A DNA stretch of 64,000 nucleotides, from contig CP075895.1 of assembly GCA_018604165.1 (NCBI GenBank), forward strand, positions 1,263,501-1,327,500. Direction: 5' to 3'. The DNA is from Chitinophagaceae bacterium LGM1. Lineage in GTDB: Bacteria; Bacteroidota; Bacteroidia; Chitinophagales; Chitinophagaceae. Each line of letters starts with the position of its first letter. The stretch's first letter is position 1. The translations under genes and the position numbers were made by a program. This document shows positions 57,134-64,000 of this stretch, piece by piece. The notes below the pieces were generated by a model. The model was given only the letters and a program-made list of their open reading frames with translations, was not told the origin of the DNA and ran no database searches.

Positions 57134-57587
57134 TGTCCCAACCTTGTCCCACTGTCCCAAAATATACCAACTGGTACGGTGGGACACTGGGACAGGGATA
57201 TAAACACTCGCTACCCGTCATTGCGAGGTACGAAGCAATCTCACGACAACACAAGGTTTGTCCCACTGTCCCAAAATATACTAACTGGTACGGTGGGACA
57301 CTGGAACAGGGATATAAACACTCGCTACCCGTCATTGCGAGGTACGAAGCAATCTCACGACAACACAAGGTTTGTCCCACTGTCCCAAAATATAGTAACT
57401 GGTACGGTGGGACACTGGGACAGGGATATAAACACTCGCTACCCGTCATTGCGAGGTACGAAGCAATCTCACGACAACACAAGGTTTGTCCCACTGTCCC
57501 AAAATATTGTAACTGGTACGGTGGGACACTGGGACAGGGATATAAACACTCGCTACCCATCATTGAAAGGGACGAAGCAAATTAGCG
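57134..57587 (+). repeat. Tandem array of a 114-base composite repeat (four units)
   Basis: TTGTCCCACTGTCCC starts at 57144, 57258, 57372 and 57486, exactly 114 bases apart. Each unit has (1) a 14-base inverted repeat, TGTCCCACTGTCCC and GGGACACTGGGACA (13 of 14), around AAAATATAnnAACTGGTACGGT, (2) the spacer GGATATAAACACTCGCTACC, and (3) the 30-base interspersed repeat CGTCATTGCGAGGTACGAAG... (57216, 57330, 57444; a degenerate fourth at 57558). Since 114 is divisible by three, long frames stay open on both strands; these are not genes. 57588-57753 is AT-rich with nothing recognised. Confidence 0.93.
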
Positions 57588-57753
57588 AAAATGAGTCTGG
57601 TTATCGTACTTTCGAAGTTTATACGAATTATAATATAATTATCAAAACGCTCCTATATTTTGTTTAGCACATAGAAATACTTGTAAATACTTTTTAACAT
57701 AAATTCCATAGGTTACATCTATTCAGTTTTAACCTACATCACAGAGAGATGGA

Positions 57754-58356
57754 ATGAATAAAATTTTAGTTATGCGAAATACTGTAAATGGATTTTGGAT
57801 ATATTACCTGAATATAGAATCAGACTTAAATAATACTCTCAGGTACGTCGAATTAGATGAGAGTAACTATAACACTTATTCTATAGAGTATGTAAAGTGT
57901 CTGCTTACTATTTGTTCCGAAGTAGATGTGTTATGCAAAGAGTTGTGCAAAGTAGCTACACCAAATGCAAAAGCAGAAAACATTAAGGATTATATAGATA
58001 ATTTAAAAGAAGTTTATCCTAAACTATGCGAATATTCAGTTATAGTTACTCCCAAAATAAATCTCACTCCTTGGTATAGAATATCAGAACAATATGCTCC
58101 TGAATGGTGGATAATGCATAACAAGGTTAAACATGAGCGGAGTGAAAATTTTACAAATGCAAATTTGAAAAATTGTATTAATGCTTTGGCTGGATTATAC
58201 ATTTTAAATATTTATTATTGTTGTGCAGTCTATGGTAGTTGTCCAAATACGTACAGCATTTTGTTTGATAAGCAAGTTCAACCTCAAACCTTAATAAATG
58301 AAAATTCAGACCCAAGACTCCCAGCAGATTTCAAAATTCAAATGACCAATCTTTAA
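57754..58356 (+). CDS. Protein of unknown function, all-helical, bracketed by repeats
   Basis: 200 residues, no signal peptide, Cys- and Tyr-rich, low in Gly, mostly helical. The segment WYRISEQYAPEWWIMHNKVK followed by HERSENFTNANLKNCINALAG and LYILNIYY has a conserved look: aromatic pair, N-K-V-K-H-x-R, then a long helix. A similar NKVKH-R...NAL-L pattern occurs in small helical proteins that I suspect belong to the HEPN-like group, but this is a weak inference. The base composition is distinctly AT-rich compared with neighbours. It is flanked upstream by the 114-base array and downstream by an inverted copy of the same unit, which suggests recent acquisition or a cargo-like situation. Confidence 0.6.
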   Translation: MNKILVMRNTVNGFWIYYLNIESDLNNTLRYVELDESNYNTYSIEYVKCLLTICSEVDVLCKELCKVATPNAKAENIKDYIDNLKEVYPKLCEYSVIVTPKINLTPWYRISEQYAPEWWIMHNKVKHERSENFTNANLKNCINALAGLYILNIYYCCAVYGSCPNTYSILFDKQVQPQTLINENSDPRLPADFKIQMTNL

Positions 58357-58368
58357 GTAACCTCATTA

Positions 58369-58498
58369 CGTGAGATTGCTTCGTGCCTCGCAATGACGCG
58401 AGAGATACAATGAAGTGAGCGTTGTAGATATGTCACATTTGTCCCAGAAAACCAGTTAGTATATTTTGGGACAGTGGGACACGTCTGGGACAGGCTCA
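58369..58498 (-). repeat. Inverted single copy of the 114-base composite repeat
   Basis: Read on the minus strand it contains TGAGCCTGTCCCAGACG, then TGTCCCACTGTCCCAAAA, TATACTAACTGG, then CGTCATTGCGAGG and CACGAAGCAATCTCACG, in the same order as the units at 57.1-57.6 kb. It begins 13 bases after the orphan gene's stop. Confidence 0.85.
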
Positions 58499-58609
58499 TA
58501 GTAAAGTAGAATTGCTTGTTTCTCAACTTTATAATATCGGTACCTATAACTTTCCATACTTCCATCCCGTTTTTATCGTTATATTTATAACAACACATTT
58601 GTTACATAC

Positions 58610-59539
58610 ATGCAGTTGAAGCTGAAACCCATATTATATTTTACTGTAGGGCTGGCAGTTGGTGTCGGTGCTTTCTTTATGCTCTCTTTCCGCGAAACGG
58701 GTAAAGACGAGGGAACTGTGAAGGTGAAAGAGGATGGCAAGCTGCAATACAAATGGTATCAGCCGGAGTTGCCTAAGACACTGGCATTTGCACAAGAGCG
58801 TGTACCGCTGGAGCGTTGGGAAGTACGTGAGCGACTGGAGCGTGAAATGATTATCAACTACTACATGCACGGCACTACGCTGTATATATGCAAGCTCACC
58901 ACGCGCTACTTCCCCATGATAGAGCAGAAACTGAAAGCCAACGGTGTGCCGGATGATTTTAAGTACCTGTGTGTGGCAGAGAGTGCGTTACAAAATCAGG
59001 TATCGGCAGTAGGGGCTTCGGGTTTTTGGCAGTTTATGAAAGAAACAGGTCCGCGATATGGATTGGAGATAAACAACGAGGTGGACGAACGCTACCACCC
59101 CGCCAAAGCTACAGACGCGGCATGTGCTTACCTGAAAGAAGCCTACGGCAAATTTTATAGCTGGACGGCTGCGGCAGCATCGTACAACTGCGGTATGGGT
59201 GGCTATAACAAGCAGATAGAGTATCAGCACAAAAGCAACTATTACGACCTCGCTTTTCCCGAAGAAACCAATCGTTACATCTTCCGCATACTGGCATTGA
59301 AGATACTGTTGAGCGATGCACAGTCGCATGGATATATACTGAACGGCAACGAAGCATGGCGACCAATAAAAACACGCACCGTATCTGTTGATACTACCGT
59401 GAAAGACCTTGCACAGTTTGCCTTAGACAATGGCAGCAGCTACAAAATGCTGAAACTGCTGAACCCCTGGCTACGCGCCCATACACTCACCGTCAAGCCC
59501 GGTAAAGTGTATCAGATAGAGTTCCCGATGGATAATTAA
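58610..59539 (+). CDS. Lytic transglycosylase (MltD/SLT-like) membrane-anchored protein
   Basis: 309 residues with an N-terminal membrane anchor (PILYFTVGLAVGVGAFFMLSF). The SLT domain has catalytic Glu124 in CVAESALQNQ, followed by VSAVGASGFWQFM, TGPRYGLEINNEVDERYHP, ATDAACAYLKEAY and AAASYNCGMGGYNKQI, the motifs of family 1 transglycosylases. A C-terminal ~50-residue segment (VSVDTTVKDLAQFALDNGSSYKMLKLLNPWL) resembles a LysM-like peptidoglycan-binding module. It cleaves glycan strands to give anhydromuropeptides in the periplasm. It follows the repeat island and precedes another repeat cluster. Confidence 0.93.
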   Translation: MQLKLKPILYFTVGLAVGVGAFFMLSFRETGKDEGTVKVKEDGKLQYKWYQPELPKTLAFAQERVPLERWEVRERLEREMIINYYMHGTTLYICKLTTRYFPMIEQKLKANGVPDDFKYLCVAESALQNQVSAVGASGFWQFMKETGPRYGLEINNEVDERYHPAKATDAACAYLKEAYGKFYSWTAAAASYNCGMGGYNKQIEYQHKSNYYDLAFPEETNRYIFRILALKILLSDAQSHGYILNGNEAWRPIKTRTVSVDTTVKDLAQFALDNGSSYKMLKLLNPWLRAHTLTVKPGKVYQIEFPMDN

Positions 59540-59540
59540 A

Positions 59541-59660
59541 ATTCTAAAACCTAATTTCTAAATGCTGATAAGGGTTCTATATAATATTGGCAAAATAATT
59601 TTTACCGCAAAGTCGCTAAGATGCAAAGCCTTAGGATTTAGTGCTTAGAATTTAGATTTT
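59541..59660. repeat. Cluster of short interspersed repeats
   Basis: Three elements fill the gap after the transglycosylase gene: ATTCTAAAACCTAATTTCTA (59541-59560), ACCGCAAAGTCGCTAAGATG and CAAAG (59604-59628), and TTAGGATTTAGTGCTTAGAA then TTTAGATTTT (59631-59660), whose reverse complement resembles the first. The CGCAAAG-type word is a widespread environmental bacterial repeat (recollection). No gene is visible. Confidence 0.55.
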
Positions 59661-59698
59661 CCCCAACGTTTCATTAGCTTTAGTTAAAACCATAGGCT

Positions 59699-62080
59699 AT
59701 GCGAAAACTCATTGGCGTATTGCCCATCGTATCGACTGCTGTATTGGTAGCACTGCTATCAAAACCCATAGGTGGACTACCCGCATTGGGTAAACTGTTA
59801 GACCCTGTTACGGGTTGTTGGGCAAGTGCAGAGTCTGTATCAAAAAACTACAATCATAAACTGAAGCTCGACGGGCTGAAAGGAGATGTTACTGTTAAGT
59901 TCGACGAAAGGCTTGTACCACACATCGCTGCCAATAACGATTACGATTTGTATTACACACAGGGTTATATTCACGCATACTTTCGCCTTTGGCAGATGGA
60001 TTTGCAAACCCGTGCAGCAGCAGGCAGGGTGAGCGAGGTGTTGGGCGATAAGGCTTTGAAATTTGACCGTACACAACGCCGCAAGGGTATGGTGTATGGT
60101 GCAGAGCAATCATTAAAAGCAATGGAAGCAGACCCGCGTAGCAAACAGATGATGGATGCTTATACGGCAGGTGTTAATGCGTATATCAATACACTCAATT
60201 ATAAACGATACCCACTCGAATATAAATTGGCAGGCTTTGAACCCGAAGCATGGACGAATCTGAAAAGTGCATTGCTGCTAAAGTATATGGCTGATGACCT
60301 GACAGGCAGTACAGACGATATAGCACTCACTGTACTAAGAGATGCATTAAGCCCCGAAGCATTTGTAGCACTATACCCCGAGCGTTTGCAAGGTGTTAAT
60401 ACCGTCATACCACGAGATACAATTATACAAACACCCACGCTTAGTACACCCACAGCACCTGCCGATAGCATAGCATTTGCACACCTGAAAGCTACCGATT
60501 TTGAAACAAGCGAAGAAGGCAAGGGTAGTAACAATTGGGCATTGAGTGGTAGCCGTACCAAGAGCGGTAAACCCATATTATGCAACGACCCGCATTTAGG
60601 GCTCAACCTGCCATCTTTGTGGTACGAGGTACAGATGACAGCCCCTGGTGTTAATGTGTATGGTGTATCATTACCCGGTGCGCCTGGTGTTATTATAGGC
60701 TTCAACGAAAATATATCATGGGGCTTTACCAACAACTACCGCGATGTAAAAGATTTTTACCTCATCAAGCCTGCAACTGCTAACACCTATTGGTTTGCAG
60801 GTAAAGAGCATGGATATACCAACAGGGTAGAGAAAATAAGTATTAAGGGTAAACCCGATTATTATGATACGGTCAGGTACACCATACACGGCCCTGTTAT
60901 ATACGACCAAACATTTCATGGCCCGGGTGGATTGAACAAACCACTTGCCGTAACATGGATGGCGCATCGCCCCAGTAACGAGGTGTTGGCACTGTATCTG
61001 CTGAACCGTAGTAATCAGTACGATGAATATGTAAAAGCCATTCATTACTTCTTATGTCCTGCACAGAATATGTTGTATGCCGATAAGCATGGAGAGATAG
61101 CATTGTGGGGGCAGGGGCAGTTCATCAACAAATGGAAAGGGCAAGGTAGGTATGTAATGAACGGTGCAGATAGCAGTACGCTATGGGGCGATAATATACC
61201 TGTGGCAGAAAACCCTCATACCCGCAACCCGAGGCAGGGTTATATAGCATCTGCCAATCAAACAGTAACTGATACTACTTATCCGTATTGGTACAATGGT
61301 ACGTTTCACGAGTTCAGGGCATGGCGCATAAACGATGTGTTACGCAATACCAAAGCAGCTACGGTTGAAGATATGTTTGCCCTGCAAAACGATGTGTATA
61401 GTGTGCTGGCTGCCAATGTGCTGCCCGTGATGTTGCAATACGTTTCACCATCTGCCATATCAGACAAAGAGCGAAATTATATGGAGTTATTAAATAACTG
61501 GGACTATAAGTTGACGGCTGAAAGCAAAGCAGCTACAGTATTTCAGCTATGGTGGACTAACATGTATAACACGTTTTGGGCTAAGTTGTACACACAATCT
61601 CCCGACCCGTTGCGCCCAACACCAGAGCGTACCATGCAACTACTGAAAGAGGGTAGCCCTTATCTTGGCAATATAAAAGATGCCGTAATAGCCAGCTTGC
61701 GCAATAGTATGGATAGCCTTGATAAGCTAAAGAAAGCCGACAGGCTGCAATGGTATCGTGCCAAAAATACATCGGTTAGGCACTTAACCAAACTTGCCCC
61801 ATTTAGTTTTACTAACCTGAAAATGGGCGGATGGGGCAATACGGTGAATGCTACCAAAACAGACCATGGTCCATCTTGGCGTATGGTGGTGCAAATGGGC
61901 GATGAGGTGGAAGCTTATGGCGTGTATCCTGGTGGGCAATCGGGCAATGTGGGTAGTAAATACTATGCTACGTTTTTAGATAAATGGGTAAAAGGTGAGT
62001 ACTACAGGCTGAACTTCTACACAGCCAAAACAAAACCTGCTGCAAAATATACATGGACTATCAACCCCAAAAACAAATAA
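59699..62080 (+). CDS. Penicillin acylase family protein (Ntn hydrolase)
   Basis: 793 residues with an N-terminal hydrophobic segment (residues 3-22). The precursor layout fits the S45 family: alpha chain (about 50-250; DLYYTQGYIHAYFRLWQMDL is the conserved alpha segment), a linker/spacer ending near residue 276, and the beta chain starting at Ser277 in EGKGSNNWALSG, the N-terminal nucleophile made by self-cleavage. HDGPV-like HGPVI, NPRQGYIASANQ and the C-terminal GGQSGNVGSKYYATFLDKWVKGEY also match. Substrates may be acyl-homoserine lactones, beta-lactams or peptides; sequence does not decide. It is followed at four bases by a small membrane protein. Confidence 0.92.
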   Translation: MRKLIGVLPIVSTAVLVALLSKPIGGLPALGKLLDPVTGCWASAESVSKNYNHKLKLDGLKGDVTVKFDERLVPHIAANNDYDLYYTQGYIHAYFRLWQMDLQTRAAAGRVSEVLGDKALKFDRTQRRKGMVYGAEQSLKAMEADPRSKQMMDAYTAGVNAYINTLNYKRYPLEYKLAGFEPEAWTNLKSALLLKYMADDLTGSTDDIALTVLRDALSPEAFVALYPERLQGVNTVIPRDTIIQTPTLSTPTAPADSIAFAHLKATDFETSEEGKGSNNWALSGSRTKSGKPILCNDPHLGLNLPSLWYEVQMTAPGVNVYGVSLPGAPGVIIGFNENISWGFTNNYRDVKDFYLIKPATANTYWFAGKEHGYTNRVEKISIKGKPDYYDTVRYTIHGPVIYDQTFHGPGGLNKPLAVTWMAHRPSNEVLALYLLNRSNQYDEYVKAIHYFLCPAQNMLYADKHGEIALWGQGQFINKWKGQGRYVMNGADSSTLWGDNIPVAENPHTRNPRQGYIASANQTVTDTTYPYWYNGTFHEFRAWRINDVLRNTKAATVEDMFALQNDVYSVLAANVLPVMLQYVSPSAISDKERNYMELLNNWDYKLTAESKAATVFQLWWTNMYNTFWAKLYTQSPDPLRPTPERTMQLLKEGSPYLGNIKDAVIASLRNSMDSLDKLKKADRLQWYRAKNTSVRHLTKLAPFSFTNLKMGGWGNTVNATKTDHGPSWRMVVQMGDEVEAYGVYPGGQSGNVGSKYYATFLDKWVKGEYYRLNFYTAKTKPAAKYTWTINPKNK

Positions 62081-62084
62081 GCGT

Positions 62085-62441
62085 ATGAAAAAGACAATCA
62101 TTGTTGCTTGTGTGATGGCATTTTTGGGTGGTATATTTTCACTATTCATGTCGGGCTTGTGGATAGCAGCCGTGTTGCCATTTATTGTTACCGTTAGTAT
62201 GCAGGTAAAAGGCAGGCAAGGATTTGGTTTGGGCTTTTTGGGTATAGCACTATTATGGCTTGTGTTGATACTATTGAAAGACGTACCCAACCATCATATA
62301 CTATCAACCCGTATGGCTGGGCTGTTAAGTTTGCCCAATGCTGCATTGTTTATACTCGTCAATGTATTTTTAGGTGGATTGATTGGCGGACTATCAGGGT
62401 GGAGTGGAGCAGTAATGAACAAGGCGTTTAGGAAATCATGA
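62085..62441 (+). CDS. Small membrane protein, unknown
   Basis: 118 residues with four hydrophobic spans and a Lys-Gly-Arg-Gln loop after the second. The frame begins four bases after the acylase stop, suggesting translational coupling. I recognise no family; the protein is hydrophobic and glycine-rich with no catalytic motif. Confidence 0.7.
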   Translation: MKKTIIVACVMAFLGGIFSLFMSGLWIAAVLPFIVTVSMQVKGRQGFGLGFLGIALLWLVLILLKDVPNHHILSTRMAGLLSLPNAALFILVNVFLGGLIGGLSGWSGAVMNKAFRKS

Positions 62442-62475
62442 TTTTTCTTTTTTACTTTTTACTTTTGAATTTGCA

Positions 62476-63447
62476 GTGCCAATACGCATCCAACGATACA
62501 TAGCTATACTTTCCGTAGCACTCTTTTTGGGTAAGCTATGGGCTTGGTATCTTACCCACTCTGTAACGGTACTGACAGATGCGCTGGAAAGTACTGTGAA
62601 CGTAATAGCAGGCTTCATAGGTTTGTACAGCATTATACTGGCTGCAAAGCCAAGAGATATAGACCATCCCTATGGGCATGGCAAGGCAGAGTTTATATCA
62701 AGCGCGGTAGAGGGTGCGCTGATATTTATTGCAGGGCTGATGATTGTGTACGAAGCCATAGACCAACTGATACATCCCAAAGCACTCTACAAACTGGATG
62801 TGGGTATGTACATCATCGGTGCTACGGGTGTGCTCAATTTTATCATAGGTAGCTATGCGGTATCACAGGGTAAAAAACAACGCTCACTGATATTAGAGAG
62901 TGCAGGCAAACACCTGCGGGTAGATGCGTATTCTACCTTTGCCATTGTAGCAGGGTTGGCGCTCATTATGCTAACAAATATACAGTGGTTGGATAGTGCT
63001 GTAGCTATTGTTATTGCAATCATCATCATCTTTACAGGCTATAAATTGGTACGCCGTAGCCTTGCAGGCATTATGGACGAGGCAGATATGCAACTGCTGA
63101 ACGATGTAATAGCTTACCTGCAACAACACCGCAAAGCACAATGGATAGACCTGCACAATATGCGTGTAATGCAATATGGCGATGTAATGCACTTAGATGC
63201 CCACATGACACTGCCTTGGTACTACAATGTAAAAGATGCCGATGCGGAAATACACCTGCTGGAAGATATGATAAAACAACACTTTGCCAACAAGGTAGAA
63301 GTGTTCATACATCTAGATGCCTGCCAACCCTACCAATGCAAGCTATGCGCCATAGCCGACTGCCCCCAACGGCAAGCTCCCTTTACCGCCCAACACCAAT
63401 GGACACTGGACAATGTGTGGTACGACTCCAAGCACGGAAAAGAATAG
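62476..63447 (+). CDS. Cation diffusion facilitator family transporter
   Basis: 323 residues with six membrane spans and a cytoplasmic C-terminal domain; the start is taken as GTG at 62476, since no earlier start fits. Span 2 carries VLTDALESTVNVIAG, in which the usual D/H-x-x-x-D metal site reads E38-x-x-x-N42, while span 5 keeps H146-x-x-x-D150 (GKHLRVDAYST). The loop HPYGHGKAE is standard. The C-terminal cytoplasmic domain ends in an unusual cysteine-rich tail (DACQPYQCKLCAIADCPQRQ). It exports a divalent cation (zinc, iron or manganese) from the cytoplasm; specificity is open. It follows the small membrane protein by 34 bases. Confidence 0.9.
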   Translation: MPIRIQRYIAILSVALFLGKLWAWYLTHSVTVLTDALESTVNVIAGFIGLYSIILAAKPRDIDHPYGHGKAEFISSAVEGALIFIAGLMIVYEAIDQLIHPKALYKLDVGMYIIGATGVLNFIIGSYAVSQGKKQRSLILESAGKHLRVDAYSTFAIVAGLALIMLTNIQWLDSAVAIVIAIIIIFTGYKLVRRSLAGIMDEADMQLLNDVIAYLQQHRKAQWIDLHNMRVMQYGDVMHLDAHMTLPWYYNVKDADAEIHLLEDMIKQHFANKVEVFIHLDACQPYQCKLCAIADCPQRQAPFTAQHQWTLDNVWYDSKHGKE

Positions 63448-63451
63448 TGTT

Positions 63452-63488
63452 AAAAATCCTAATATCTAATAGCGAAATCCTAAATTTT
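63452..63488. repeat. AAATCCTAA-type interspersed repeat
   Basis: AAAAATCCTAATATCTAATA, GCGAAATCCTAAATTTT: related to the words in the cluster at 59541-59660 (TCCTAA/TTAGGA, TCTAA). Confidence 0.4.
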
Positions 63489-63539
63489 GTTTCAGTCCGT
63501 TTCATGCGTTTCACAGTTTGTGAAATGAAATGGTGAAAC
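63489..63539. repeat. Iterated palindrome array with GTTTCA core
   Basis: GTTTCA at 63489, 63499 and 63508 (spacing 10 and 9), a short TTTG hinge, then TGAAA at 63521, 63526 and 63534. The two halves are inverted. Confidence 0.65.
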
Positions 63540-63545
63540 AGGAGT

Positions 63546-63605
63546 GTATCAGGTGTATCACCTGTATCATCATTTTTTTGGTGATACACTTGGTACAAGT
63601 GATAC
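63546..63605. repeat. Iterated palindrome array with GTATCA core
   Basis: GTATCA at 63546, 63555 and 63564 (exactly nine bases apart), an AT-rich hinge, then TGATAC at 63582, TGGTAC at 63591 and TGATAC at 63600 (again nine apart). Confidence 0.7.
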
Positions 63606-63633
63606 AATGACTTTATTGAATTTCACATGTAGT

Positions 63634-63641
63634 TATATTTG
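63634..63641 (+). promoter_or_regulatory. -7 element close to the last gene's start
   Basis: TATATTTG, four bases before the ATG at 63646. The -33 match is poor (TTTATTG region at 63612-63618). If used, the transcript would be leaderless or almost so. Confidence 0.45.
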
Positions 63642-63645
63642 TAGT

Positions 63646-64000
63646 ATGAAATACTTATTAGCCTTATTTTTTTCTTGTAGTCTTTATGGTTCTTTTGCTC
63701 AGTTACCTATAGATTCAATCTTACATCTAGATATGAATTCGTTGAGTGGCTCAATGCTTTATATTAATAGAGATAGTACTTATTATATTGGTTGGTCTGG
63801 CTGTTCTTCTACGCATATTGCTTTTGGTAAATGGTATGTAAGTAAGGATACTTTTATTATGAAGCCTGCAACAGATACTAATTGGCAAATAATACGTTCA
63901 TTTTCTTATAAACCTAAAGTGCGTAATGATACTGCATATGTATCATTTATTGATAATTATGGAAATCCTGTTAACACGAATCAATTAGGATTTTTTGATG
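63646..64000 (+). CDS. Secreted protein, N-terminal part (3' end outside window)
   Basis: Open from ATG 63646 to the end of the window, about 118 codons. The N-terminus MKYLLALFFSCSLYGSFAQ is a signal peptide with cleavage near SFA-QLP. The mature start (LPIDSILHLDMNSLSGSMLY) is followed by charged and aromatic strands and a WSGCSSTHIAFGKWYVS stretch. No named domain is recognised in the visible part. Confidence 0.65.
   Translation, partial: MKYLLALFFSCSLYGSFAQLPIDSILHLDMNSLSGSMLYINRDSTYYIGWSGCSSTHIAFGKWYVSKDTFIMKPATDTNWQIIRSFSYKPKVRNDTAYVSFIDNYGNPVNTNQLGFFD

Noticed and set aside
57093-57585. Long open frames on both strands (about 150 residues each) with 38-residue periodicity
   Set aside because: They arise because the 114-base repeat unit is divisible by three and has no stop in several frames; both strands are open equally, and the translated repeats lack any protein-like composition. 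Treated as non-coding repeats.
57134-57587. Possible CRISPR array
   Set aside because: Units are 114 bases, contiguous, and nearly identical throughout; there are no unique 30-40-base spacers and no cas genes.
1-64000. tRNA, rRNA, prophage or transposase genes
   Set aside because: I looked for conserved tRNA arms, rRNA segments and typical transposase/integrase proteins and found none that I could support.

Overview
The window is a chromosomal segment from a member of the Bacteroidota, most likely a Chitinophagales/Chitinophagaceae-like environmental bacterium (the lower rank is inference). The evidence is: four proteins with C-terminal type IX secretion (T9SS) sorting domains, a PorP/SprF-family T9SS protein, an S46 dipeptidyl peptidase, TonB-dependent receptors with a carboxypeptidase-like N-terminal domain, a DUF1501/DUF1800 pair, promoters of the TTTG-N18-21-TAnnTTTG type used by the Bacteroidota housekeeping sigma factor, and mostly absent Shine-Dalgarno sequences. 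I see no rRNA, tRNA, CRISPR array, prophage or transposase.

Layout. 0-4.5 kb: end of coaX, a beta-barrel protein and lptC overlapping like an operon, then an S46 peptidase. 4.5-8.2 kb: a T9SS cargo protein, a short regulated-looking unit encoding a 32-residue membrane peptide, a DUF2490 protein, a GNAT acetyltransferase and a small membrane protein. 8.3-12.9 kb (minus): metG, an orphan efflux adaptor and gpsA. 13-20.5 kb (minus): two tandem paralogous T9SS cargo proteins, and an SDR / ABC ATPase / ABC permease / surE run. 20.5-23.5 kb (minus): an autoregulated-looking marR-yceI operon, a PorP/SprF protein and upp. 23.7-28.2 kb (plus): envelope-biogenesis operon uppS-bamA-skp-skp. 28.3-38.1 kb: tail-specific protease, lipB, unknown genes, an amino-acid permease, a flavin-reductase-like protein, lpdA, a lipoprotein class A beta-lactamase and a thioesterase. 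38.1-45.3 kb: DUF1501/DUF1800 pair, a TonB-dependent receptor, an acyltransferase and a Cys-rich mini-lipoprotein. 45.3-54.3 kb: rpoB and rpoC, with an S23-type four-helix-bundle gene bracketed by inverted repeats between them. 54.6-57 kb (minus): a second TonB-dependent receptor of the same family. 57-58.6 kb: a dense repeat island around one unrecognised gene. 58.6-64 kb: lytic transglycosylase, penicillin-acylase-type hydrolase, small membrane protein, CDF transporter, two iterated-palindrome arrays and the start of a secreted protein.

Most genes are housekeeping or envelope functions: outer-membrane assembly (LptC, BamA, Skp, UppS), surface secretion (SprF-like protein and its T9SS cargo) and transcription (RpoBC). 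The parts that deserve a second look are non-coding or small: the repeat island at 57.0-58.5 kb with its bracketed orphan gene, the S23 element inside rpoBC and a matching solo end after lpdA, a terminator-like hairpin in the rpoB leader, the operator/promoter arrangement of marR, the short peptide unit at 6.0-6.3 kb, and three repeat arrays that share one architecture but have different core words.
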